The notes beneath the pieces are model-generated. The model had not been told where the DNA came from. It searched no databases and worked only from the letters and a program-made list of their open reading frames with translations. This document shows, piece by piece, positions 48,839-59,987 of a stretch of 64,000 bases of DNA. The stretch covers positions 78,979,291 through 79,043,290 of the forward strand of contig CM061070.1 in NCBI GenBank assembly GCA_030762895.1, given 5' to 3'. This DNA is from Sophora flavescens. Its lineage: Eukaryota > Streptophyta > Magnoliopsida > Fabales > Fabaceae. Made by a program: the position numbers and the translations under genes. Numbering within the stretch: the first letter of the stretch is position 1; the number at the start of each line of letters is the position of its first letter.

Positions 48839-49654
48839 GCAATTTGCAGCAACAAGAACATCTGAGCCTTCGTATGAGTCTGTTGCTACTGACACATCCC
48901 CCTTTTCTTCATTCTTGTTCTTGTTTTTTCGATTAGGACAATCCTTCTTGAAGTGTCCTTCTTTATGACATAAGAAGCACTTCAATTTTGATTTGGATTT
49001 TGACCTTGACCTCTTCTTGCCTTTGTAGTCGTGCTTGTCTTGTCTCCCTCTTACATTAAGACCTTCACTTGCTCCTTCATCTTTGCTTTCTGGTTTCTTG
49101 GTCAATTCTTTTGAGATCAATGCTGCTTGCACTTCCTCTAAGGTCAGTGTTTCTCTTCCATAGACCAGAGTATCCGCAAGATGCTCGTATGAGCTGGGAA
49201 ATGATCGAATCAAGAGTAATGCTTGATCTTCATCATCGATTTTGACTTCGATATTTTCTAGGTCAAGAATCAACCTGTTGAACTCGTCCATGTGGTCTTC
49301 AATTGAGGTCCCAGGCTGCATCTTCAAGGTGTAGAGTCTTTGTTTTAGATAAAGACGGTTGGCCAATGACTTTGTCATGTAAAGATGTTCCAGTTTCAGC
49401 CATATTGCTGCAACTGATTTCTCCTTCGATACTTCTCTGAGAACCCTATCGCCCAGGCACAAGATTATGGCACTGTGAGCTTTATTCATAAGCTCCTTCT
49501 TCTGTGTTTCGGTCAGAGTGTTTGGCAGCTTCCTTTCTCCCTCCAAGGCTTCATCCAGTCCCTGTTGAACAAGGAGTGCTCGCATCTTCAATCTCCAGAG
49601 GGCAAAGTCATTCTTCCCATTGAACTTATCAATGTCGTATTTCGCCATAGCCAT
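48839..49654 (-). pseudogene. Copia III gag
   Basis: Starts MAMAKYDIDKFNGKNDF at 49654, the standard opening of TNT1-94-type gag. The UBN2-type capsid region runs to about residue 190. A Lys/Arg-rich stretch and the zinc knuckle CFLCHKEGHFKKDC (about 48990-48950) follow. The frame is open until a TGA at 48836-48838, just before the protease, where the polyprotein would normally continue. Confidence 0.9.
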
Positions 49655-50209
49655 ATATCTTCTTGCTCTAGATACCAGTTGTTGCAAAAAGACCAGTTGT
49701 TTGAAACAGCAGTCCTTGTAAAACAAGAAAACCAGAAACAACAATCTGCTGTGAATACAGTGAATGCTGTGAATGCAGCAAGACAGAAACCAAATTAAAG
49801 AAACAGATCACAAATGCAGATAACAAGGAAAGAACACACCAAGAGTTTGACGACGAAGTTCGACCAAGAACAGACTACGTCTCCGGGACTAAGCAATGCT
49901 TGAGTCCAATCTATTCACTGTCAATGTCCTTCTCTGTGCAGAATACAAACTGATTTCCCTTGATCCCTAATTACAACCAAGAAACCCCTATTGTCAGTAA
50001 TTCACTCAATCAAGCCTATTCACTAGTATTCTCTCTACTCAAATCTGCATCTATCTAATCCTACTGCTCCTTATATAGTGCTTTATAATTCAGCAAGTAG
50101 AAGGAGGTTACAACAAACTAATAACTGAAATTAGTTACATCAGCAAAAAGATAGGAACAGAAAAAAAAAACAGAAAAACAACTAAATGTGCCACATCATC
50201 AACAATTAA

Positions 50210-50910
50210 CATAACAAGAGGCCCTTGGTTTTTAGTTAACACTTAACATAGCAAAAGAAGTGTGAGCTTGATTTTGTTAACTAGCTAGGCCCTTGCAATA
50301 ACTTGCAAAGAAAAAATAATAATACTCTTCATGTGTGTTTTATAAGTTGGGCTGAGAATTGGTGTATCTGTATGCATTCTGTTTTCCATCGTAGCTACGC
50401 AGCAGCATATGTCTGCTTAGATAGGTGAAATTAATCCAAATGATGCAATCATTGATTTTGGGCTCATAATTCTATTCATAAGTTATTTATTGTTTTCTAT
50501 TTCTATTTTAAGGAGAGTTTGGACCTTTATTTCTTGCTTTTCTCACAGGTAGGTAAAGCCCTTTTTTATGGAGTCCATTATTTCTCACAGTCGTTATTGC
50601 CATGGTGCTAGAGCTACAACATCTGGTCATTGGGCCAACCGACAGATAACGATGGTTGAATTTGGTGTCTTAACAATTTCCGTTAACCAAACGTTTTCTT
50701 TTGGTCCATTATGTTATTTGCATACTATTAATTTCCCATTTTGTTACCGAAATTAAATATACTAATTTTTTTTTGAATAAATGCTAGCATGGGCCAGGCC
50801 AACGCTAACTAGCCGACAGCCTTGACAGCATTTGTTAAACGATGTATTTAAAGGGAAGACATGAGAAAAGAAGCAAGAAAACCAGTTGAAACTTAAAATT
50901 CCTCGGCTTT
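50210..50910. other. Spacer
   Basis: AT-rich, with no gene or repeat that I can support. Confidence 0.4.
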
Positions 50911-50919
50911 TAAGAAGCA

Positions 50920-51264
50920 TGGTTAAATATATTTTTAGTCTTTTATTTTTTTTTTTACAAAAGTTCGTTTTTAGTCCCCCGTTTGAAAAATATACTTTTT
51001 TAGTCCCCCATTTTTTAAAATGTGTCAGAAATGGTCCATACATCATACTTCCGGTTGAAAAACGGGGGACTAAAACCGAATTTTTGTCAAAAATGGTGGA
51101 CTAAAAATGTGTGATTGTAAAAAATGAGGGACTGAAAATATGTATTATAGGAACCACTTTTGACATATTTTAAAAAACGAGGGAATAAAAAAATACATTT
51201 TTCAAACGGGGGACTAAAACCGAATTTTTGTAAAAAAATGATGGACTAAAATCATATTTAACCC
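50920..51264. mobile_element. MULE-type MITE, second family member
   Basis: A 345-bp element with long terminal inverted repeats opening GGTTAAATAT and continuing through TTTTAGTC and TTTTTAGTCCCCCGTTTG. Flanks are taagaagca (50911-50919) and taagaagta (51265-51273), a 9-bp duplication with one mismatch. It resembles the ZIP-intron element in end style but has a different interior. Confidence 0.8.
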
Positions 51265-51273
51265 TAAGAAGTA

Positions 51274-51926
51274 TGTGTCTCTTCAAAGTTGATTGCATTG
51301 AATAAAATGTAGCAACTCATGCCATCTATCTGCTTTTGAAGTCTGTCTGCAGTGGAAGGCATCTCAATCTTGAAGGAATTGTTATAATTCACACTTCCAG
51401 TACACCCCTTGATAGTCAATATAATATAGTAAATGTCCACAATTCTTCTTTTCCTCAACAATCCTATAGGGGAAATTCTGTGCATCAGAATTTGAAATTT
51501 GTGGTAATAAATAGCAAATAACTTCTTGTATTGTTTTGCAAATGTCCAAATATTGTGATTGGTTACTATGAATGACAAATTTCATTTTGGTGCTTCATCC
51601 CAAATACTTTGATCGGGAATGTTATTTGAACCATTCCGGATAACTTTTCAAATAACTTTGTTCTTTTTATAGTGCATATGTACTTTGCATTATATAATGC
51701 GTGTTTAGTTTCATGGTGGAGAGTATCATAATTGCGTTTGTCCCCTGTCAAACATGATTTTAACAAAAGCTACATAAAGTAATTTTTTTCATTGGGTTGA
51801 AAAATATACCCTAAGTTTTATATCAAACTCACTTTCAAAATGAAAACATACAAACATAAATCACATCATTTCAAACAATATTATAACCAAATCTATACTG
51901 ATCGAGATGTTAAACTCGGCCATTGA
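51274..51926. other. Spacer
   Basis: No gene recognised. The short open frames on both strands look like chance. Confidence 0.4.
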
Positions 51927-52136
51927 GCCAACCAAACTAAAATATCGGACGAGAAATAAAGCTAGGTCACCAAACCCAAACAATCAAAGGGAAATGATTA
52001 CTATACTCGCCCGAGTACCGAGACCGCTGAACTTAAGAATTGGCCGAAATGTAAAGCTCGGCAACCTGAAACGTGAAGCTCGGGTCCCCTATTCGGTTGA
52101 GCTCCGGCTCCCGACTACTCGCCTCTCGGTTCCCCT

Positions 52137-52316
52137 CGAGGTTCAAACCGAGAGGCGAGCTACGGCCCTCTCACTTGGAAGCCGAAGAACGACTCCTTCC
52201 AAGCAAACAACTCGGGAGTCGAAGAGCGGTTCCTCCCGAGGTTCAAACCGAAAGGCGAGCTACGACCCTCTCGATTGGAAGTCGAGGAATGACTCCTTCC
52301 AAGCAAACAACTCGGT
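52137..52316. repeat. 100-bp tandem repeat
   Basis: GTTCAAACCGAGAGGCGAGC at 52141 recurs at 52241 (with one change), followed by CTTCCAAGCAAACAACTCGG in both copies. The same pair is present in the second LTR-like unit. Confidence 0.8.
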
Positions 52317-52624
52317 TGAGCTCCGGCTCCCGACCACTCGGTTGAGCTCGCAACTACGGTGCAAACCTCGGAAATGATGCCGTAAAGGCCACGCGTCACG
52401 TAGAATAACGTCTCTTTTCCATCTCGGGAACCGAGAAAGTATGGCCTCAACAGGAAACGAGTAACCATCCCCACCTCGGCTCGGTACCCCGAAAGCGTCA
52501 AGCTCGAGATGCTCACTGAGTTGGAGGATGTGAACAGATATGTAAGGTATGAAGCTCGGCCAATCACCTCACCGAGCCGAAAGACCAAAAGGTGAGACCA
52601 AGTTCATATCCTCAGCTCCTTCGA

Positions 52625-52828
52625 AAAAGCTTCCACGTGATCAGCTCGAAGCTTGGGGGGCTTGTGTATGAGCCGAGATATAGAGCTCGGCTAAACATCA
52701 TAAAAGCTTCTACGTGATCAGCTCGAAGCTTGGGGGGCTTGTGTATGAGCCGAGATATAGAGCTCGGCTAAACATCATGAAAGCTTCTACGCCTAATCAG
52801 CTCAAAGCTTGGGGAGCTTGTGTACTGG
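52625..52828. repeat. 77-bp tandem repeat, 2.7 copies
   Basis: Units beginning AAAAGCTTCYACGTGATCAG start at 52625 and 52702, and a diverged third unit starts at 52779. Each contains AAGCTTGGGGGGCTTGTGTA. The second LTR-like unit retains fewer copies. Confidence 0.85.
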
Positions 52829-52900
52829 CCGAAGAGTGAATACCCGGCCACCGAGCTCGAATACCCGGTCCAGCCCGGAAGTTAAAGATAATAAATTAAA

Positions 52901-52995
52901 GATCACTTAATTAAGGGATAAGATATTAAATCCTGATATTATCTGAAATAACCTTATCTGGTTAAAAGAGATAATATCCCTTAAATTAAGTGATC
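52901..52995. repeat. Hairpin upstream of the LTR TATA box
   Basis: GATCACTTAATTAAGGGATA (52901-52920) faces TATCCCTTAAATTAAGTGATC (52975-52995) across a short loop. An equivalent inverted pair occurs in copy 2 at about 54452-54553, so it is a feature of the unit. Confidence 0.7.
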
Positions 52996-53605
52996 ATATC
53001 TCAAAAGAGATTTAAGAGATAAATCAGATCTCTAAAAGATATTAAGAGATAAATCAGATCTCTAAAAGATAGGGGAATCCTATTATAAAAAGGAGGAGTA
53101 CCCCTCATAAGAGACTAACTTTTGACTAAACCTCGGTGACTCTCTCTTAAGTGTATTAGAGGAACTAGCGTCGACCAAGAGACTATCAGAGAGTCCTTGC
53201 TCCCTAGTACTCATCACATACAAGATTAAGATATCGAGATCACCGCACCACCAAGGGTTGAACCTAGAACTACGTTTGGCTTTGATTCCCATTGGGATAC
53301 GTAGGACCGGAATATCACATTCTGTCAAGCCAAAGTCTAAAACAACCCCAATTATCCACCCCGGGTTGGACGTTCTACGGCGAGGTTCCGGCAAACCGGA
53401 TCTCGGCAGGAAAGGATATCTCTCAGCCTACAGCTCGAAGAACTTGTAAATTAAAAAATTAGAAAATCAAAACAAAGAAAAGAGAAGTAAAAAACCCAAA
53501 TAAAGTAAAAAAATGAAAAAACTAAATACTAGATGGGCCCCCACAAGATAAAGACATAACCTAACCACTTACTCATTCTTTCTCGCCCAGCCTACCAAAC
53601 TAAAA

Positions 53606-54955
53606 TATCGGACGAGAAATAAAGCTAGGTCACCAAACCCAAACAATCAAAGGGAAATGATTACTAAACTCGCCCCAGTACCGAGCCCGCTGAACTTAAG
53701 AATTGGCCAAAATGTAAAGCTCGGCAACCTGAAACGTGAAGCTCGGGTCCCCTACTCGGTTGAGCTCCGGCTCCCGACTACTCGCCTCTCGGTTCCCCTC
53801 GAGGTTCAAACCGATAGGCGAGCTACGGCCCTCTCACTTGGAAGCCGAAGAACGACTCCTTCCAAGCAAACAACTCGGGAGTCGAAGAGCGGTTCCTCCC
53901 GAGGTTCAAACCGAGAGGCGAGCTACAGCCCTCTCGATTGGAAGTCGAGGAATGACTCCTTCCAAGCAAACAACTCGGTTGAGCTCCAGCTCCCGACCAC
54001 TCGGTTGAGCTCGCAACTACAGCGCAAACCTCGGAAATGATGCCGTAAAGGCCACGCGTCAGCACAACACCAGTAATCACCTCCACCTCGGCTTGCCTCA
54101 GCTCCCACGAAAAAGCTTCCACGCCATCGGCTCAAAGCTTGGGGGGCTTGTGTATGAGCCGGGATATAGAGTTCGACACCCCGAAAGCCTCAAGCTCGGT
54201 CACCTGAGCTGCTCACCGAGTTGGAGGATGTATATATATGTATAAAGTATGAAGCTCGGTCAATCACCTCGCCGAGCCTAAAGACAAAAAAAAAAGAAGA
54301 TGAAACCAAGTTCCTGAGCTCGGCTAACATCATGAAAGCTTTTACACTTAATCAGCTCAAAGCTTGGGGGGCTTGTGTACTGGCCGAGGTTACTAACCCG
54401 GCCACCGAGTTCAAGTCCTACCCGATCAGGAAATTAAAGATAATAAATCAAAGATCACTTAATTAAAGAAATAAGATATTGATATTAAATCCTGATATTA
54501 TCTAAAATAACCTTATCTGGTTAAAAGAGATAGTATCCCTTAAATTAAGGAATCATATCTCAAAAGAGATATTGAGAGATAAATCAAATCTCTAAAAGAT
54601 ATTAAAAGATAAATCGAATCTCTAAGAGATAGGGGAATCCTATTATAAAAGGAGAAGTACCCCTCATAAGAAAGACACTTTCACAAACCCCGGTAACTCT
54701 CCCTTAAGCGTATTAGAGGAACTAGCGTCGACCAAGAGACTCTCAGACAGTCCTTGCTCCCTAGTACTCATCCGATACAAGATTAGGGGATCGAGATCAC
54801 CGCCCCACCAAGGGTTGAACTTAGAACTACGTCTGGCTTTGATTCCCATTGGGATACGTAGGACCGGAATATCAGATTCTGTCAAGTCAAAGTCTAAAAC
54901 AACCCCCTTGGTTTAACGTTCTATGGCGAGATTCCGGCAAGTCGGATCTCGGCAG
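53606..54955 (+). repeat. LTR-like unit, copy 2
   Basis: Collinear with copy 1 from ACCAAACTAAAATATCGG to CTCGGCAGGAA, with TATAAAA at 54644-54650, but shorter because it lacks part of the 77-bp array and some flanking sequence. It is separated from copy 1 by about 180 bp of unrelated A-rich DNA, which could be the shrunken internal domain of an element with these units as LTRs. A possible 5-bp duplication aaatc (about 51890 and 54959) is weak. Confidence 0.65.
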
Positions 54956-54959
54956 GAAC

Positions 54960-56373
54960 AAAATCAATTTAATTCAAAATCATCTTTATCAAATATTCAT
55001 GTTCGGAAGTTGTTGAGAATGGTTCTTCAAATAACTTAATTGATAAGATACTGGATACCTCATTACTTTATTGAAAAGAGGTGCTGCAGTCTTCTTCCTT
55101 CTACTTCTACCATTGTTTAACTTAATGCTCAAGGAGAAGTAAAATGCAAAGCAATGATCACCCAATTTCCAAGCACCAAAAAGAAGATTAGAAGTGGTCT
55201 GAATAGCAGAAACGTGTTTCACAACTGAGTGCTATTTTCTCATTATACCATCACCATGAAAAATTCTTCCAAACAGCATTCGAGTCAATTGGAAAATAGA
55301 CAATTCCAAGTAAACAGAAGGAAATTCCATCAACCATTTTCATAGGAATGTCCAAAGAAGCCGCCACGAAAACAGGAAAGAAGTCTAGTTAAGATCAAGG
55401 AATTGATATAAAGAAGTTTGAGTGTGAATGATGAAAAGACTTTCAAAAACAGCAATGTTATTTAGCCATAAAAGGTGAGTGCAGAATCACAATTCAAAGA
55501 TGATCTATATTCGGATTTCCAGTAGAAAGTTCTACAATTACATTTTACTTCCAAGATAGATAAGTTCGGGCTCTTTCTAACAGAAATATACATGCAAACT
55601 CACCTATGGGTTGTGCAGTAGTAAGTTTTCTTTGTTCATAGAATATGTCAAGTGAAGTGGGAACAATCAAACCATAACAGATGTTACAGAAATGTGGAAA
55701 TCATTGATTATATGGTTTCTGTATAACTGATGTTAAATTCATTGGTTGTCAAATAAAATCCAACAAGTGAAAATCATCAACTAGAGAGGGGGCACATATC
55801 TTGTGGAAATTGAGACCAGGACTATGTATCTGACCAACAATAGTCCAAAAGAAATTGGAAATAGGTAAAGAATAAATTACTACTCAAAGAAATCATTAAC
55901 TAAGTCATAAGCTGAGTTTCAAACATATGAATTCAAATTGGCTGTAGAAAACCAATCTAAGATGAATAGAAATTACTAGGGTAAAACTATAACACAAATC
56001 TGAAAGAGGATATATAATGATCCCTTTAAAGTTTGAACAAGTACGTTCCATATGGTTCAGTAATTTCATGAGAAAGAATAACAAGATTCAATTCTGTAAC
56101 AGAATGAAGAAAATCTAAATTATTAAAGATTTATTTTAGAAGATTATTGCATATAGATATATATCATCTGTATAAGCTCACCAAACATAGGAATCTTCAT
56201 TTCCTCAACAACAGAGTGAGCAACTTGGACTCTTCTGCATCCCTGCCTATCTATATACACTCTCTTGTCTTTGAAGAAAAACCAATTTATACCATGGAGC
56301 AAATTCATTATACCTAACCTATTAAACTATTGTACACATAAACCTATGAAACAGGTCACTAAGTGATACATAG
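54960..56373. other. Spacer and 3' flank of the DUF2358 gene
   Basis: No coding region supported. The right part is immediately downstream of the DUF2358 stop codon in transcript orientation and probably includes its 3' UTR. Confidence 0.4.
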
Positions 56374-57427
56374 CTATGAACATGTAGCTAGACAATCTTG
56401 TGGTAGCAACCTCCCTTCTTGTTCCATTGTCTCCCTAACTGCCTTGTAAAAAGCTATCCATGAAGAAGAGTTGGCATCCACAGGACCCCACAAAAATGTA
56501 GGATTTGGACTTGCAGGGCATGCAGTAACCAAATCCAAAACTGAAACTTGTTTGATATTCTGTGGAAAATTGAATGCCAAGTTATCAACTTTGTGTTCAT
56601 AAATTTTGCCATTTCTATCCAATTTATACCTTGAAGTACCCTGAAATTCTCCTTTGGCCTCCCAAGGAACACGTGGCACGCCCCTAAGGTTCCACCTAAT
56701 CAATATCACATTCTCTGAAGGCTGCCACACCCTATACACATCTAAAGCAATCTCACGAAACAAGATTTTCCCATGAAACCTCAATGCCCAGAAGATTAAT
56801 TTGTACTTTTCAATCCCAGTAAATGTGTTCAAAGGGTCCACGAATGTTATATCATCCCTGAAAATAATCAAATTCCAATTAAAAAAAAATTAATTCCTAT
56901 ATATCGTGAGTTTAAAGATTTTTTATACTGAGAAATAATCTTAACTTATCATCATAAGAAAGTCTGACTCTCGTCATATCATAACTATCTTAAACATCAC
57001 ATAATAATGTATCAAAATGAAACTCTTAAAAAAATAGTCAAAACTTCTAAAAAATAAAACAAACAAATACCCCAAAGAAGAGAATTTGAATAATTGGTTA
57101 GATGGGGTGAGAAAGTTACCTGTAAATATCATAATTGAGGTCTTTGATGAAGATCATAGGCATGTCCTCACGGAGGGTCCTCACAGCAAGGCCAAGGTTG
57201 ACATAGAACTCATCCTTTGGCTCCTGGTGTTGCTGCTTATATTGAGTACCTTGTGGTGTGTTAACCTCAGCAACCTGTGCAGTGGAGGAAGAAGAAGAAG
57301 AAGAAGTGAAAGATATGGGAAACTGAGAAGTGGGTTTTGGCAGTGAAAAAGTTTGGTGAAAGGGTTTGTCTTTGGATTTAGATTGGGTTAAGAGAGAAGG
57401 TTGGAGGTTGGATAGAAGAAAAGCCAT
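56374..57427 (-). CDS. DUF2358 family protein, probably plastid-targeted, two exons
   Basis: Exons are 57427-57120 and 56857-56374 on the minus strand, joined by a 262-bp GT-AG intron that splits the Arg103 codon. The product is 263 residues. The first 50-60 residues are Ser/Thr-rich with few acids, including a run of Ser encoded by a TCT repeat, as expected of a chloroplast transit peptide. From about residue 75 the DUF2358 domain follows: LREDMPMIFIKDLNYDIY, then DDITFVDPLNTFTGIEKY, LIFWALRFHG and RWNLRGVPRVPWEAKGEFQG. The gene looks intact and normal in length. The family is conserved in plants and has an NTF2-like/SnoaL-like look, but its biochemical role is unknown to me. A CT-rich tract (57475-57490) lies in the likely 5' UTR. 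Confidence 0.93.
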
Positions 57428-58219
57428 AATCTTTAATGCTCAATGGTTTCTAAAGATATTAGCTTTTCATTTGAGAGAGAGAGAGAGATGTGTGTGCTGC
57501 TTGTTGTGTTTTGTGTTTGTGACTTTGTGGTGCTGAGGAAAATTGAGGCTGTTGTTAAGTTTTCTTATTGATGTTTGGGTGGCTTTGAATATGGCCATGA
57601 AATGGGATCAGTAGACAAAAACATTTTCCTTTTTGCAAATACCCCCTTCCATTTGGTGATATTTTCACTCCTATTGGGAGAAGGAAATTTTGTGGAAAAG
57701 TACAAAACAGAAACAGGAAAATACAATCCAATGGGCAAAAATTCTATAAGAAATTTACTCTCCCTCAAATGAGTCTTGGTATACAATTAAATCTTCTTAA
57801 AATAATATATTTTTTGGATTCCAGCTTTGGAAAATTTACAAAATTAATAATTTCGATAAACTAGTATAAGATAGTAATATTTAAGATGACCTTATATAAA
57901 TTTATAATGCTTTCAAAATTAGAAATTAATAATTCTCTAAAATTACAAACATAACTTGGACAGTTTAATAAAATATGATGCATATAAATTATTTATTAGT
58001 AATATACATAATGATTTTATTGATTAATTAATAACTTTATAAATTAATAAATTTCACGATCTCGATATTATAATTTATAGTTTTTTTTTACTAAATTATA
58101 ATTTATAGTTGTTTTATCATTTATGTACCTTGAATTATGTCAAAACTTCATGGGTGATTTTTTTCATATGAAAATTGTCCATAAATTTTTACATTCATTT
58201 TTAAATAGATGACAAATTG
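57428..58219. other. Upstream region of the DUF2358 gene
   Basis: Contains the presumed promoter and 5' UTR of the minus-strand gene. A GA/CT microsatellite lies at about 57473-57489. No clear TATA box was identified. Confidence 0.4.
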
Positions 58220-58224
58220 ACTCA

Positions 58225-58640
58225 TGGACTCCGTTTGGAAAGTCCAACAAGTTAGCTTGTAGCTTATTTGACTGGCTTTTAAACTTGTTTGACTAAAATA
58301 GAGGTGTTTGGTAAACAAATTTATCTCATTAGCTTATAACTTTTTATAAGATATTTTATTTAACTTATGGCTTATAGATTATAGCTTATTAATTTTTTTT
58401 TTCTCAATTTTACCCTTAATAATTAAAGAAAATTCCAATTTTACTATGCATCTCATAAATATGTCCATATATGTCATTTTATATTTATAAGTTAGTTCAA
58501 TCGTTAATTTTACCAAACACTTCAAATCCTATCAGCTAGTTTTCCAGCTATTAGCTATCAACAACTATAAGCTTTTAGCAAAAAATTTGCTTATCAACCA
58601 TAAGCAAGCTTATCAACTATTTTTGCTAAATAGAGCCTTA
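58225..58640. mobile_element. MITE-like inverted-repeat element
   Basis: Opens near GACTCCGTTTGGAAA and closes near TTTTGCTAAATAGAGCC, which are diverged inverse copies. The interior repeats GCTTAT/ATAAGC and AGCTAT motifs. Style matches the element at 3966-4287. Ends and target duplication are not exact. Confidence 0.4.
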
Positions 58641-59987
58641 GTATGCATTAGACTAGTTTATTGTTTACAAATTAGTGAGTTTCGGGTATGTCTCATGTGC
58701 TCTTGTTGCAAAAACTTGCATTTTTTTAAAACAAAATCTTGGATTTTTATTAATAAATTAAGAAGTTGCGGATATAAATATATTAAGGATTTAATTAGAA
58801 CAAGTTGCAGCTGAAGTTATTAAGTGAAAGAAAAAGTTAAGCAACTTTGGTTTGGGATGTTCTGAATGTTGTTAGGGATTATTTTTGGATTTTCCCTATT
58901 TGATGTACAGAAATACCATTGTAATTAGGGTAGTCATTTTTCCATATATTAGTATTATGCTTCCATGATGATCCAATTCCGGTGTACTTTAGAATTTCAT
59001 GACTAACGATTTGAATATGTTCATTAACGAATTTCATGATCATATCTCTGTCCATATGTATGTTTAATTTTGTTTCCCTTTCCTAGTTGTTTTACAAATA
59101 TGTTATTGTTATTAGCACATAGAGATTAAAAAAAAATCACCTATACATAATAAAGTAACTATTTGATTGGTTGACGCTTAAAGAATCAAGACAGAAGTCG
59201 CAGCAGATGAAAGAATTTTTTAGCCATGGTTGTGAAAATAAAATGATCCCCACTGCAGCAGTCGTATACCCAAGTTTTACTATATTAAGAACCTGAACCA
59301 CCACATAACAAAAGCCTCAGAAGTTGAAGTAATTATTGAAGCATAGTTGATAGATTAGAAAAACCATGAACACTTGCATGGTCAAAACATAAAAAGACCC
59401 CGAGAAGACAGAGAACAACAACAGCAAAATTTGTTTATTATTCAAGCACCTTGAGCAATCACCAAAGACCAGTAGAGTAGCAGAGCAGAAAATGGTCTAG
59501 TAACCAAGAACTAAAACCTATAAGCACCCTCACAGAACACTCTCATATTTTGCATATGAACTCACCAGAGTTTCACTCCCAGTTGTTTCACCCACAACTC
59601 AAAACTCTCAAAGCCAGACTGGCCATTCTTTTCCATACTCCAATGTGTTTTTTCATTATCTCACTCCCAAGTGTTTCACTCTCAGTTCAAAACTCTCATT
59701 GATAGACACACCATTCTTTTCCTTTCACAGTTTCACTCATGTGTTTAGCTCAAAACTCTCATTGACAGAGATTTTTTTTTTTTGGTAGATAGTATTTGTT
59801 TTCTTCCTGTACCTTAACAATCTTACAACAAAACTTATCAACAATATTATGTTTATTTTTATCTTTTTCTGCAAGTTTTGTTTTCTTCTTAAGTTGTGGC
59901 AGAAACATGATGATTGGTTTACCATTAAATAAAGAGTTGGTGAATCAATTTAAGTTATATATAATTTGTGGATAAATGACTCTTATA
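58641..59987. other. Spacer with a degenerate tandem repeat
   Basis: No gene. At 59573-59770 the motif CAAAACTCTCA recurs three times with GTTTCACTC and CCATTCTTTTCC alongside, suggesting about 2.5 diverged units. The rest is AT-rich. Confidence 0.45.

Larger units (their letters stand above)
45121..50204 (-). mobile_element. Copia III: full-length Ty1-copia element, TNT1-94-like
   Basis: LTRs at 45121-45633 (513 bp) and 49680-50204 (525 bp) start TGTTGATGA and end TTGCAACA or GTGCAACA on the minus strand. Candidate target duplications differ at one base (gttaa 45116-45120, attaa 50205-50209). A primer-binding site TGGTATC lies next to the 5' LTR (about 49671-49677) and a polypurine AAGGTGGAGAT next to the 3' LTR. 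Each LTR holds CTATATAA (50071-50078, 45503-45510) as a possible TATA box. Gag and pol are full length but interrupted, so the element is non-functional. Confidence 0.92.
51927..53424 (+). repeat. LTR-like unit, copy 1
   Basis: Runs from ACCAAACTAAAATATCGG to ATCTCGGCAGGAA, with TATAAAAA at 53084-53091 and the ending TTTGATTCCCATTGGGATAC..., which has the look of a retrotransposon U3-R-U5. It contains 77-bp and 100-bp internal tandem repeats and a conserved hairpin upstream of the TATA box. Frames rich in Ser/Arg within it are by-products of the repeats. No gag or pol is associated, so a non-autonomous (LARD/TRIM-like) element is the best guess. Confidence 0.65.

Noticed and set aside
51907..54135. 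Ser/Arg-rich open frames on both strands in the LTR-like units
   Set aside because: They repeat because the DNA repeats. The frames are parallel in both units without conserved protein features, and the TATA/U5 layout favours LTR identity.
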